Part shown: piece after piece, positions 42,401 through 50,572 of the stretch | Numbering within the stretch: position 1 is the first letter of the stretch | How the letters are laid out: each line of letters opens with the position of its first letter | Source of the DNA: Arthrobacter_H rhombi | Lineage (GTDB): Bacteria; Actinomycetota; Actinomycetes; Actinomycetales; Micrococcaceae | Length of the DNA stretch: 64,000 bases | Assembly: GCF_039526245.1 (NCBI RefSeq) | Contig: NZ_BAAAIV010000012.1 | Span: forward strand, 248,001-312,000 | Reading direction: 5' to 3' | Translations under genes and position numbers: made by a program | Notes under the pieces: model-generated | Told to the model about the DNA's origin: nothing | Databases searched by the model: none | The model's input: only the letters and a program-made list of their open reading frames with translations

Positions 42401-42974
42401 GCTGGCCGTGTTGCTGGGCCTGGTCCGGCCCGCGGCCGGGACGCTGCAACTGCTCGATGCCTCCGGCGGGCTCATCGATCCGTGGGACGATCCTGCAGCC
42501 GGCGCCCCGCTGCTGGGGCGGATCAGCTGGTGCCCGCAGGAGGCCCACCTCTTCGATGCGTCGGTCAGGAACAACCTGTGCCTGGGCCGCGGCGTCGCGG
42601 ATCCGGTGGATGACGCCGAGCTGCGGGACGCCCTGGTTTCCGTGGGGCTCGGCCCCTGGTTCGCTGCCCAACCCGCGGGGTTCGAGACCCGCATCGGCAG
42701 CGGCGGGCACCGCCTGTCGGGGGGACAACGGCAGCGTCTGGCTGTCGCCCGGTCGCTGGTGGCTGGCGCCGACGTCGTCCTGCTGGATGAGCCGACCGCC
42801 CACCTGGGCAGCGACGAGGCGGCCGAACTCCTGCAGGACCTGCGCGGTGCCCTGGCCGGGGTGGCCGTCGTGATGGTCACCCACGATGCGGCCCTGGCCA
42901 CGACGGCGGACGCCGTGCTGAACCTCGGCGCCGCTGCCGGACGCGCGCCGGTTCCGGCGGGCCGGGGCAGCTAG
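39435..42974 (+). CDS. cydDC: Fused CydD-CydC ABC exporter
   Basis: 1179 aa: both halves of the thiol-reductant ABC exporter in one chain. The CydD half has a membrane domain (about 40-330), Walker A in SGSGKSTW near residue 405 and signature LSPGELRRVAVARAL. An Ala/Gly/Pro-rich linker (about 560-615) leads to the CydC half with membrane segments from about 625, Walker A GPSGSGKSSL near 980 and signature LSGGQRQRLAVARSL, then DVVLLDEPTAHLG. The CydD signature LSPGE departs from LSGGQ. The complex exports glutathione/cysteine-type thiols needed for cytochrome bd assembly. It lies 7 bp after cydB. The stop overlaps that of parC (CTAG). Confidence 0.94.
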   Translation: MTPTTPPAPSTAGRLADRPAAGRGPHRALREVPRRQLVLLSGLSALKAVGLILVGQALASGITGVAAAGAVPAGNVLAPALWAGCLGVLLRAVATWALAYASQRVVLGAKERLRGRLVTSVLTGRNRDSAAEAPRGQGAVAALASRGLDGLDEYYTTFLPALVGAAVVPVFIGARILAADWVSAVILVLTVPLVPLFMALIGLHTRDRIDAAAAGLDALSNQLAELAQGLPALIGLRRAGERRRGLAAVSTRYRETTMGTLRTAFLSGFALELIATISVAVVAVFVGVRLVYGSLGLEVGLLALILAPEVFLPVRAVGAAFHASEDGVEALRRAEAVIGDGDAADAGDPEGPAVGSRRDAAPAGCAPAIRVRGLRIRYAGADQDVLAGEDFTLPAGGVAVLDGVSGSGKSTWLHALAGVLPRDTEAEGVIDVPGAAATAWIGQHPRFTEPTAVQELAFHAPEASRAAIDDVLGDVKARHLAERPLEDLSPGELRRVAVARALLRVRHAGVRLLLADEPTAHLDGASAAAVRSQLTALRGQVTLVVATHDRVLAGLLRHGPEAAVSVDSSPAGSPTGAVEPDDGSTADLAGEPGVVSGAGASTARMPGGRPGWRGRRRVLSSLRWWRSGMGGGVLLAAAAVLSGAALTAVSGWLIVNASTRPPMMVLMVAIVGVRFFGLGRAALRYVQQLAVHRAVLDWATVLRSELWEALSTRPAGWGKLTRSGGALTHLVADVDELRDAAPRVLVPLPAAVLAWMGSILTAALLVPGTIWVFCLAGILGFLGGPWLALTVERGAAAQAARHRSWIAGRISALLRATRDLRANGRAGSAVADFTRRDQAASSALVRAAAGTGLGEAVAVLSSGLAAIACIAVVAAHTAGADAAALLAVVSLLALSLHEPFANATEAAARVPLFGDRLDAVATVLDPADDAPAPLPADPGSFRRLDGLELDGVAVAWSGNAPVVEDVSGRVRRGGWLAVTGPSGSGKSSLLAVLLGLVRPAAGTLQLLDASGGLIDPWDDPAAGAPLLGRISWCPQEAHLFDASVRNNLCLGRGVADPVDDAELRDALVSVGLGPWFAAQPAGFETRIGSGGHRLSGGQRQRLAVARSLVAGADVVLLDEPTAHLGSDEAAELLQDLRGALAGVAVVMVTHDAALATTADAVLNLGAAAGRAPVPAGRGS

Positions 42975-45739
42975 GGCTGCACCGGCGTCGTGCCCCGTCC
43001 TTCGACTTCCACGACGGCGGAGTCGGCGAAGGGGACGCTGTCCTCCTCCGGGGCCGCCAACGGTGCCCTGCGCGTCGTCTCCGGTTCGAACCCGGGCAGG
43101 AAGTCCCCTGCGGGTGCCGCGGGAGCCGCGGGCCGGCCCGCCGGTTTGGCCTCAGTGGGGGAGCGGCGCGCACGGGCCGGAGCGGTTGCCGGTTCGGCAG
43201 CCCCCGGTTCACCGTTGGCGGACCTGTCGATCGGCGGTGCAGGCTCCCCAATGGCCTCCGGGGCCACCGGGATGCCGCCCAGGACGTCGACCTTGCTGGA
43301 CAGCGGCACACCCGAGCCATCCCGTCGACCATGTTCGATGGGCAGGGCCCGCGAGATCCCTGCGGCGGACGCGGCCCGGGCGGGACCATGCCCGGCCCAG
43401 GCCAGCGTCAGCACGTCTTCGCCCTTGAGGAAGCGGTGCGCCCGCACGCCGCCGGTTGCCCGGCCCTTGGACGGGTATTCGTACAGTGGGGTGACCTTCA
43501 CGGTGCCCGCTCCGGTGCCGGGCAGCGTGGCGCCGCCGCCGGCGATGGTCACAACCACCGCCTGGTCGTCGTCGGGGTGGGCTGCGCCGAAGAAGATGGC
43601 CTCGTCGTCGGTGGCGAGCTTGATGCCCGTCATGCCTGAGGCGGTCCGGCCCTGGGGCCGGACACCCGACGCGGCATAGCGCAGCAGCCGGGCCTGGGCG
43701 GAGATGAAGACCAGATCGTCATTCTCTCCCGGCACGCAGACGCCGATGACCCGGTCACCGGGCTTGAGCGTGATCGCCTCGAACTCGTCGCGGTTCAGCG
43801 GGTAGTCGGGGGTGACGCGCTTGACGATGCCACGGGCGGTGCCCAGGGCCAGGACCGTGTTCAGCGGCACCAACCCCACGACGGCCTCGCCCTTGGACAG
43901 CGAGATGAACTCGGCGACGGGGACGCCGTCGGCCAGATGCGGGAAGGACGTGGTGGCCGGCAGCACGGGGAGGTCCAGCACCTGCAGCCGCAACATGCGT
44001 CCGGTGGAGGTGATCGCACCGATCTCCCCGCGCGCCGTCGCCGGCAGCAGGGACGTGAGCACATCGTGCTTGACCCGCGGGCCATCGGTTGCCAACGGAT
44101 CGCGGGTGGCGGTGCGGGCCAGCCGCCCGGAGGTGGAGAGCACCGCCCAGCAGGGGTCGTCCGCGATTTCCAACGTCAGCGGGGCCTTGGCGCTGGCGCC
44201 GACCGGTGCGGGCATGGTGGTGCCCTTCAAGGCGGTGGCGGTCTCCGACTTCAACAACACCGTGCGCCGCGGGGTGGCATACCGTTCGCCGACGTCGGCC
44301 AGTTCGCTGGAGACCAGCCCGCGCAGCAGCTCGTCGGAGGCCAGGATGGCGCTGAGGCGTTCGATCTCGCGCTGGAGCTCGTCGCGTTCCTTCTCGAGTT
44401 CGATCTGCGAGTACTTGGTCAGCTGGCGCAGGCGCAGCTCGAGGATGTGGTTCGCCTGGATCTCCGAGAGGTCATACACGGCCATCAGGCGTTCACGGGC
44501 AATGGCCGTCTCGTCCGAGGTGCGGATGATCTGGATGACCTCGTCGATGTCGACGATGGCGATGAGCAGGCCCTCCACCAGATGCAGGCGGTCCTTCTTC
44601 TTGCCCAGCCGGAACGCCGTCCGGCGGGTGACCACCGAGAGGCGGTGGGCGACGTAGACCTCGAGCAGCTCGCGCAGCCCCAGCGTGCGCGGCTGCCCGT
44701 CGACGAGGGCCACGTTGTTGATCCCGAAGGAATCCTCCATGGGCGTGTACTTGTAGAGCTGCTGCAGCACCGCGTTGGGATTGAACCCGTTCTTGAGCTC
44801 GATGACCAGGCGCATGCCGTTTTTGCGGTCGGTCAGGTCGATGACATCCGCGACGCCGGAGAGCTTCTTGGCGGTGACGGCGTCCTTGATCTTCTGGATG
44901 ACCTTTTCCGGGCCGACCATGTAGGGGAGCTCGGTGACGACGAGTCCACTGCGGCGGGCACTGATCTGCTCCAGCTCGACCTTGGCGCGGGTCTTGAACG
45001 AACCGCGGCCGGTGGTGTACGCATCCTTGATGCCGTCCAGACCGATGACCAGGCCGCCACTGGGCAGGTCGGGGCCGGGAACGAACTTCATCAAGTCCGA
45101 CAGCGGGGCATCGGGGTTCTCCACCAGGTGCCGGGCTGCTGCGACGACCTCGCCGAGGTTGTGCGGGGCCATGTTGGTGGCCATGCCCACCGCGATGCCC
45201 GTGGTGCCATTGACCAGCAGGTTCGGGAAGGCAGCCGGCAGGACCTCCGGCTGGACGAGCTGGTTGTCGTAGTTCGGGACGAAGTCCACGACGTCCTCGT
45301 CGAGGTGGTCGGTCATCGCCACCGCCGGGAAATCCAGCCGTGCCTCGGTATACCGGGGGGCGGCTGGACCGTCGTCGAGTGAACCGAAGTTGCCGTGCCC
45401 GTCGATCAGCGGCAGGCGCAGGGCGAAGCCCTGGGCCATGCGGACCATGGCGTCGTAGATGGCCGTATCGCCGTGCGGGTGCAGCTTGCCCATGACCTCG
45501 CCGACCACGCGGGCGCTCTTGACGTGCCCCTTCTCGGGCCGCAGGCCCATCTGGGTCATCATGTACAGGATGCGGCGCTGGACCGGCTTCAGTCCGTCGC
45601 GGGCATCGGGCAGGGCGCGGGAGTAGATCACCGAATACGCGTACTCCAGGAACGACCCCTCCATTTCGGAGGTCACGTCGATATCGACGATGTTCTCGAC
45701 GAAGTCCTGCGGTGGTTCCGGTGTCTGCCTGCGGGCCAT
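42971..45739 (-). CDS. parC: DNA topoisomerase IV subunit A (type IIA)
   Basis: 922 aa from ATG 45739. The N-terminal breakage-reunion domain begins MEGSFLEYAYSVIYSRALPD and continues RDGLKPVQRRILYMMTQMGL. The catalytic Tyr is in APRYTEARLDF (with ARG/TMTDH-type context DFPAVAMTDHLDEDVVDF). A long coiled-coil (LRQLTKYSQIELEKERDELQ) and beta-pinwheel repeats (PEDYPLN-like blades around IVKRVTPDYPLNRDEFEAIT) follow. No clear GyrA box (QRRGGKG) is seen, which supports a ParC-type enzyme. It partners parE at 33029-35134. The C-terminal 110 residues are low complexity. Confidence 0.9.
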   Translation of the reverse strand: MARRQTPEPPQDFVENIVDIDVTSEMEGSFLEYAYSVIYSRALPDARDGLKPVQRRILYMMTQMGLRPEKGHVKSARVVGEVMGKLHPHGDTAIYDAMVRMAQGFALRLPLIDGHGNFGSLDDGPAAPRYTEARLDFPAVAMTDHLDEDVVDFVPNYDNQLVQPEVLPAAFPNLLVNGTTGIAVGMATNMAPHNLGEVVAAARHLVENPDAPLSDLMKFVPGPDLPSGGLVIGLDGIKDAYTTGRGSFKTRAKVELEQISARRSGLVVTELPYMVGPEKVIQKIKDAVTAKKLSGVADVIDLTDRKNGMRLVIELKNGFNPNAVLQQLYKYTPMEDSFGINNVALVDGQPRTLGLRELLEVYVAHRLSVVTRRTAFRLGKKKDRLHLVEGLLIAIVDIDEVIQIIRTSDETAIARERLMAVYDLSEIQANHILELRLRQLTKYSQIELEKERDELQREIERLSAILASDELLRGLVSSELADVGERYATPRRTVLLKSETATALKGTTMPAPVGASAKAPLTLEIADDPCWAVLSTSGRLARTATRDPLATDGPRVKHDVLTSLLPATARGEIGAITSTGRMLRLQVLDLPVLPATTSFPHLADGVPVAEFISLSKGEAVVGLVPLNTVLALGTARGIVKRVTPDYPLNRDEFEAITLKPGDRVIGVCVPGENDDLVFISAQARLLRYAASGVRPQGRTASGMTGIKLATDDEAIFFGAAHPDDDQAVVVTIAGGGATLPGTGAGTVKVTPLYEYPSKGRATGGVRAHRFLKGEDVLTLAWAGHGPARAASAAGISRALPIEHGRRDGSGVPLSSKVDVLGGIPVAPEAIGEPAPPIDRSANGEPGAAEPATAPARARRSPTEAKPAGRPAAPAAPAGDFLPGFEPETTRRAPLAAPEEDSVPFADSAVVEVEGRGTTPVQP

Positions 45740-45864
45740 GATGTGTGATTCCTCGAATCGGTGCTGGTGCTTGCCGACCTGGGCCGGACGGCGCCGTAGC
45801 GGGCGCAGCGTCCCGGCATGCCGGATCGCAGCGGATCCGCGCGGGGAGGCCGTAGGCTAAGCCT

Positions 45865-48648
45865 ATGGTGAACGAGGTGGAAAACGCTGAATATCCGGCC
45901 CATTGGGAAGCCGATGTCGTCCTGCGCGACGGGACGACCGCCCACCTGCGGCCCATCGGACCCTCCGACGCCGAGGAACTGCAGCGCTTCCATACCGGGC
46001 AATCCGAGACCTCCATCTACCTGAGGTTCTTCACCTTCAAGTCCAAGCTCACCGCCCGCGAGCTCGCCCGCTTCACCCAGGTCGATCATGTCAACCGGGT
46101 GGCGATGATCGTGCTGCGCGGCCAGCAGATCATCGGCATCGGCAGGTACGACCGGCTCGATGATCCCCTCGAAGCGGAAGTCGCGTTCAACATCGCCGAC
46201 AACACGCAGGGCAAGGGCGCCGGGTCGATCCTGCTCGAGCATCTCGCGGCGGCGGCCCGCGAGAACGGCATCGAGCGCTTCAGCGCCGAGGTCCTGCCGG
46301 AGAACCGCAAGATGCTCACCGTCTTCGCCGAGGCCGGCTATGAGGTCAAACGCAAATTCGACGACGGGGTCGTCATGCTCGAATTCCCGATCGACCCCAC
46401 CGACAAGTCGCGGGCCGTCATGGAATCGCGGGAACACCGCGCCGAGGCACAATCCCTCGCCGGCCTGTTGGCGCCCCGGTCGGTGGCCGTCATCGGGGCC
46501 AGCCGACAGTGGGGATCGGTCGGATACACGCTGTTGCAGAACATCATCGAGGGGGGATTCACCGGCTCCGTGTACGCGGTGAACCCCGACGCCCTGGAAC
46601 TGGCCGGCATGATCTCCTACGGATCCCTGGCGGAGATCCCCGAAACGGTCGACCTCGCGGTCATCGCGGTGCCGGAATCCGAACTCGAGGCCGTCGTCGC
46701 GGACTGCGGAACCCACGGGGTGCGCGGCCTGCTGGTGGTCACCGGGACCTTCCGATCGGACCAGGCCGAGACATTGCGCCGGCAACGCGAACTGGTCAGG
46801 ATGGCCCGCAGCAACGGCATGCGCCTGATCGGCCCCGCCTCGCTGGGGCTGGTGAACACCGCGCCCGAGGTCAGCTTCAACGCCTCGATGGCCCCGGGGA
46901 TGCCCCGACGCGGCGGGCTGGGCCTGTTCAGCCAGTCGGCAGCCATCGGCGTCCTGCTCTACTCCGCAGCGAGTCGGCGGGGGATCGGGGTCTCCAGCAT
47001 CGTCTCGGCCGGCAACCGGGCCGATGTCTCCGGAAATGACGCCATGCAGTTCTGGGAGGACGATCCCGCCACCAGCGTCGTGGCCTTGTTCCTCGAGAGT
47101 TTCGGCAACCCGCGCAAGTTCTCGCGCATTGCCCGCCGGCTGGCCCGGAGCAAACCGGTGTTGTTGGCCAAATCCGACGTGATGGGACTGCGGTTGCCCC
47201 CGGGACACGCGGTGCGCACCACCCAGGCACCCCTCGGGGCCGTCGACGCCATGCTCCGCCAATCCGGGGTCATCCGCGTCTCGTCCAACGAACTGCTGAT
47301 GGACGTCGCCCAGCTCTTTGCCACCCAGCCGCTGCCCCACGGCAAGGGGCTCGCCGTCGTCGCCAACTCGCCGGCCCTGGCCCGGGTGGTCGAGGACAAC
47401 GCGGAACAGCACGAGTTGTCAGTGGTGCGCAGGGAACGTGAAATCGTCCTCGACGACGGAGCCTCGCGCGCCCTGCCCCGGCTGCGCAGGACGCTGCAGG
47501 GTCTGCTGGCCCTCCCCGAGGTCGAATGCCTGGTCCTGGCCGTGCTGCCGGCGCCGGGCATCACGCACCGGGAACTGGCGGAAATCCTGTACGACGCCGG
47601 CCGGGAGGCAGGCAAGACCGTGCTGGCTTCGTTCACCGGGATCATGGATCCGTCGGAACCGGCGGTCGGGCTCCTGCAGATGAGGCAACCTTCCGGGCCG
47701 GCTGTCCAGCCGGTGGCCCCGGAGCCAGGCCCCACGGCGCCACCCGAAGACGCCGCAGCCGCGGAGGTCCGGGACGCGGCGCCGCTCCAACTGGCTGTCC
47801 CGACGTATGTCTCTCCCGGTGCAGCGATCGAGGCCCTGGCCGAAATGGTCCAGTATGTTGCCTGGCGTGATCGGGACTTCGGCCACTACGTCGAGTCGCC
47901 CGGCATCGACCGGGATCGCGCCGATGAGGTCCTGGCACGTCACATGCAGCAGGTCACCGGGACCGACCTGTTGCCCCTTTCACCCGACGCCGCCGCCGAA
48001 CTGCTGGGCTGCTACGGCATCGGTGTCCTGGAGTCCGTGCCGTTCGCCAACGAGGACGAGGCCGTCCGGGCCGCGGACCGCATCGGCTGGCCGGTCGCAC
48101 TGAAGGCACGTGACCAGTACCTGCGGCACCGGCTGGATCTGGGCGGTGTCCGCCTGAACATCACCGACGAGGAATCCCTGCGCTCGAACATCCGCCACAT
48201 GCAGCAGATGCTGCGGCACTTTGGCGCCGATGACCTGGAAGTGCAGACCATGGCCGCCTCGGGTCAGGGATGTGTGGTCCGCGCCCTCGAAGACCCGCTC
48301 CTCGGACCCTTGGTCTCCTTTGGCCTGGCGGGGGATGCGGTGAATCTGCTCGATGATTGGGCGCATGCGATCCCTCCCCTGACCTCGACGGACCTCTCCG
48401 ACTTCGTGCGCAGCCCGCGGGCCTCCCAACGCCTGTTCGGCTACCAGGGGTTCCCCGCGGTCGACGTCCCGGGCCTGGAGGACTTCCTGAACCGGGTGGC
48501 CACCCTGAAGGACGACCATCCGGAAGTGGCCCTGATGGAGTTCAACCCGGTCCTGGTCTCGACCGGGACGGTGACCGTCCTGTCGGCAGATATCCGGATC
48601 GGGAACCCGGCCCAGCGCACCGACAGCGCCCGTCGCGCGATGCGCTGA
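45865..48648 (+). CDS. GNAT acetyltransferase fused to an ADP-forming acyl-CoA synthetase-like protein
   Basis: 927 aa. N-terminal GNAT domain (about 10-170: VVLRDGTTAHLRPIGPSDAE, DNTQGKGAGSILLEHLAAAA as acetyl-CoA loop, ENRKMLTVFAEAGYEVKRKF). Then a CoA-binding domain (RSVAVIGASRQWGSVGYTLL), ligase-CoA domains (FSQSAAIGVLLYSAASRRGI) and a C-terminal ATP-grasp domain (LLGCYGIGVLESVPFANEDE, GWPVALKARDQYL). This is the large Pat-type acyl-CoA-regulated protein lysine acetyltransferase architecture, but with GNAT at the N-terminus, unlike E. coli PatZ (C-terminal GNAT). It may act on acetyl-CoA synthetase and other enzymes. Divergent from parC. The GTG at 45868 is an alternative start. Confidence 0.88.
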   Translation: MVNEVENAEYPAHWEADVVLRDGTTAHLRPIGPSDAEELQRFHTGQSETSIYLRFFTFKSKLTARELARFTQVDHVNRVAMIVLRGQQIIGIGRYDRLDDPLEAEVAFNIADNTQGKGAGSILLEHLAAAARENGIERFSAEVLPENRKMLTVFAEAGYEVKRKFDDGVVMLEFPIDPTDKSRAVMESREHRAEAQSLAGLLAPRSVAVIGASRQWGSVGYTLLQNIIEGGFTGSVYAVNPDALELAGMISYGSLAEIPETVDLAVIAVPESELEAVVADCGTHGVRGLLVVTGTFRSDQAETLRRQRELVRMARSNGMRLIGPASLGLVNTAPEVSFNASMAPGMPRRGGLGLFSQSAAIGVLLYSAASRRGIGVSSIVSAGNRADVSGNDAMQFWEDDPATSVVALFLESFGNPRKFSRIARRLARSKPVLLAKSDVMGLRLPPGHAVRTTQAPLGAVDAMLRQSGVIRVSSNELLMDVAQLFATQPLPHGKGLAVVANSPALARVVEDNAEQHELSVVRREREIVLDDGASRALPRLRRTLQGLLALPEVECLVLAVLPAPGITHRELAEILYDAGREAGKTVLASFTGIMDPSEPAVGLLQMRQPSGPAVQPVAPEPGPTAPPEDAAAAEVRDAAPLQLAVPTYVSPGAAIEALAEMVQYVAWRDRDFGHYVESPGIDRDRADEVLARHMQQVTGTDLLPLSPDAAAELLGCYGIGVLESVPFANEDEAVRAADRIGWPVALKARDQYLRHRLDLGGVRLNITDEESLRSNIRHMQQMLRHFGADDLEVQTMAASGQGCVVRALEDPLLGPLVSFGLAGDAVNLLDDWAHAIPPLTSTDLSDFVRSPRASQRLFGYQGFPAVDVPGLEDFLNRVATLKDDHPEVALMEFNPVLVSTGTVTVLSADIRIGNPAQRTDSARRAMR

Positions 48649-48704
48649 CCCGGGGGCGCGTCCCGGATCGGCCCCTCGCCGTCAGCGCCGCTAGACTGGA
48701 GGAC

Positions 48705-49370
48705 ATGTTCTCCCGTACCTCGGCCGCCGGCCGCGACCTGCACAGTGCACTGGAACGGGCCGGGTTCTACCCGCGCCTGGTGGCCGACGTCGTCGAAGAC
48801 GCCCTGGACGGGATGGAGCCGCTGGCGCATCTGGTCCAGCTGGAGACCCATATCGAACACACCGAGGTCCACCGGCACGTCACCGTCCTGGTGCTGACGG
48901 CCGACGTGATGGTGATCGTCCATGTGGACGACCAGCAGATGGACGAGATCGGTGATCAGGTCATGGCGCAGGTCTCCACCGAAACCGTGCCGATCGGCCG
49001 GATCGGCTCCGTGGTGCTCAGCTTCGTCTACCACCAGCCGCAGGACTACCGTCCCAGTGACAAGAGCCGCGAACTGACCCTGGCGATCTCGTGGTCGGGC
49101 GGCCAACGCGTCGACCTGGCTCCCGCCGGCTGCGCAGACCCACAATGCGACGCCGACCACGGTTACACCGGCACCCTGCAGAAGGAAGACGTGGTCATGC
49201 GCGTCAGCGCCGAAGCCGATGGGCTCCAGGCCGTCGACGAGGCCCGGGCCTTTGCCCGCGCACTCCGCAAGGCAACGACCTCCACCGCGTTGGAACCCAG
49301 CCAGGTGACCACCGATCCGCGGACGCCACGGGCCCCGGGCCGTTTCGTGCGCGGCCACCACCAGGGCTGA
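48705..49370 (+). CDS. DUF5998 protein
   Basis: 221 aa from ATG 48705 with GGAGG about 3-4 nt upstream. A soluble protein: MFSRTSAAGRDLHSALERAG, YPRLVADVVEDALDGMEPLA, ETHIEHTEVHRHVTVLVLTA and CADPQCDADHGYTG. Conserved in Actinobacteria between Pat-like and phosphodiesterase genes; function unknown. The two Cys and three His in CADPQCDADH may bind metal. Confidence 0.82.
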   Translation: MFSRTSAAGRDLHSALERAGFYPRLVADVVEDALDGMEPLAHLVQLETHIEHTEVHRHVTVLVLTADVMVIVHVDDQQMDEIGDQVMAQVSTETVPIGRIGSVVLSFVYHQPQDYRPSDKSRELTLAISWSGGQRVDLAPAGCADPQCDADHGYTGTLQKEDVVMRVSAEADGLQAVDEARAFARALRKATTSTALEPSQVTTDPRTPRAPGRFVRGHHQG

Positions 49371-49375
49371 ACCGG

Positions 49376-50551
49376 GTGGGAACCGCCACCGGCCCGCGAC
49401 TGGAACCAGCCGAACCACTACCCGCTGCGCCGCGGTACGGCACGGCCGACCTGTCGGCGTTGATGCCCAGTGCTGCAGCCGCCCTCGGGGCCCCCGGCTA
49501 CACCAACGTGCTGGGGCTGCCCAAGGCCCGTCGGGTATGTGTCGTGATGGCAGACGGCCTCGGCAAGTCACTGCTCAAGGCACGCTCGGGGCATGCTCCG
49601 TTCCTGCGGTCGGCCATGGCGAATTCGAGGACCCTGGACGCCGCCTTCCCCACGACGACTGCGGCCTCGTTGTCCAGTCTGGGAACCGGGATGGTGCCGG
49701 GGCGCCACGGTATCGTCGGATACGACGTCGTGGACCCCGCGGTCCCGCGCGTGGTGAACATGCTGGGGGCCTGGCCGGAGGATCTTGACCCCGCGGAATG
49801 GCAGCCCTACCCCACGGTCCTCGCGGACGTCGCCGAGCACCTGTACGTCGCGACCGCCAGCCTGCCGCGGTTCAAGGACTCGGCACTGACACGCGCCTCG
49901 CTCAGCGGTGGTGAGTTCCTGCCCGCCGGTACCCCCCAGGCCAGGGTCCGCGCCGCAGTGGAGGCGCTGGAAGCCCACGATCGGGCACTGGTGTACTGCT
50001 ACTGGAATGAACTCGACAAGGCCGGGCACCGTTTCGGCAGCGATTCGACCCAGTGGGTCAGTGAGCTCGAGGAACTGGACGCGAACATGCGCACGCTGGC
50101 CCGGCGCGTCCCGTCCGGGACCTTGGTGCTTCTGGTGGCCGACCACGGGATGGTCGACGTGCGGCGCGAGGCACGCATCGACTACTCGCAGTACCCGGAG
50201 CTGCTCGAGGGGATCGCGTTGACGGCAGGGGAGCCCCGGGCCGTCCAGCTGCACTTCGAACCGGACGCCACGGAGGAGACCCGGGCGGCGGTGATCCTGC
50301 GGTGGAAAGAGGCCTTCGGCGCCAAGGCATGGGTCATCACCCGGGACGAGGCAATCGACCGGGGATACTTCGGTGCCGTCGACGAGCGGGTCAGGGCACG
50401 TATCGGGGACGTGCTGGTGCTGGCCAGCGGTGAACTCGCACTCTACGACGGGCGCAGGTCATCCGCGCAGGCGATGGAGATGGTGGGACAGCATGGTTCG
50501 ATGACGCGTGCCGAACGCGAAGTCCCCCTGTTGGTGCTGGCGGCCCCCTGA
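49376..50551 (+). CDS. Alkaline phosphatase-superfamily phosphodiesterase/nucleotide pyrophosphatase
   Basis: 391 aa from GTG 49376, 6 nt after the DUF5998 stop; the frame is open upstream, so the start is set by homology. Metal-binding and catalytic motifs of the superfamily are present: VVMADGLGKSLL (first Asp), AAFPTTTAASLSSLGTGMVP (nucleophile Thr), GRHGIVGYDV, YCYWNELDKAGHRFG (Asp, His) and VADHGMVD (Asp-His). It hydrolyses phosphodiester or pyrophosphate bonds; the natural substrate is unknown. No signal peptide is seen, so it is probably cytoplasmic. Confidence 0.86.
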   Translation: MGTATGPRLEPAEPLPAAPRYGTADLSALMPSAAAALGAPGYTNVLGLPKARRVCVVMADGLGKSLLKARSGHAPFLRSAMANSRTLDAAFPTTTAASLSSLGTGMVPGRHGIVGYDVVDPAVPRVVNMLGAWPEDLDPAEWQPYPTVLADVAEHLYVATASLPRFKDSALTRASLSGGEFLPAGTPQARVRAAVEALEAHDRALVYCYWNELDKAGHRFGSDSTQWVSELEELDANMRTLARRVPSGTLVLLVADHGMVDVRREARIDYSQYPELLEGIALTAGEPRAVQLHFEPDATEETRAAVILRWKEAFGAKAWVITRDEAIDRGYFGAVDERVRARIGDVLVLASGELALYDGRRSSAQAMEMVGQHGSMTRAEREVPLLVLAAP

Positions 50552-50572
50552 CACGGGCCGGCCAGCGGCAGG

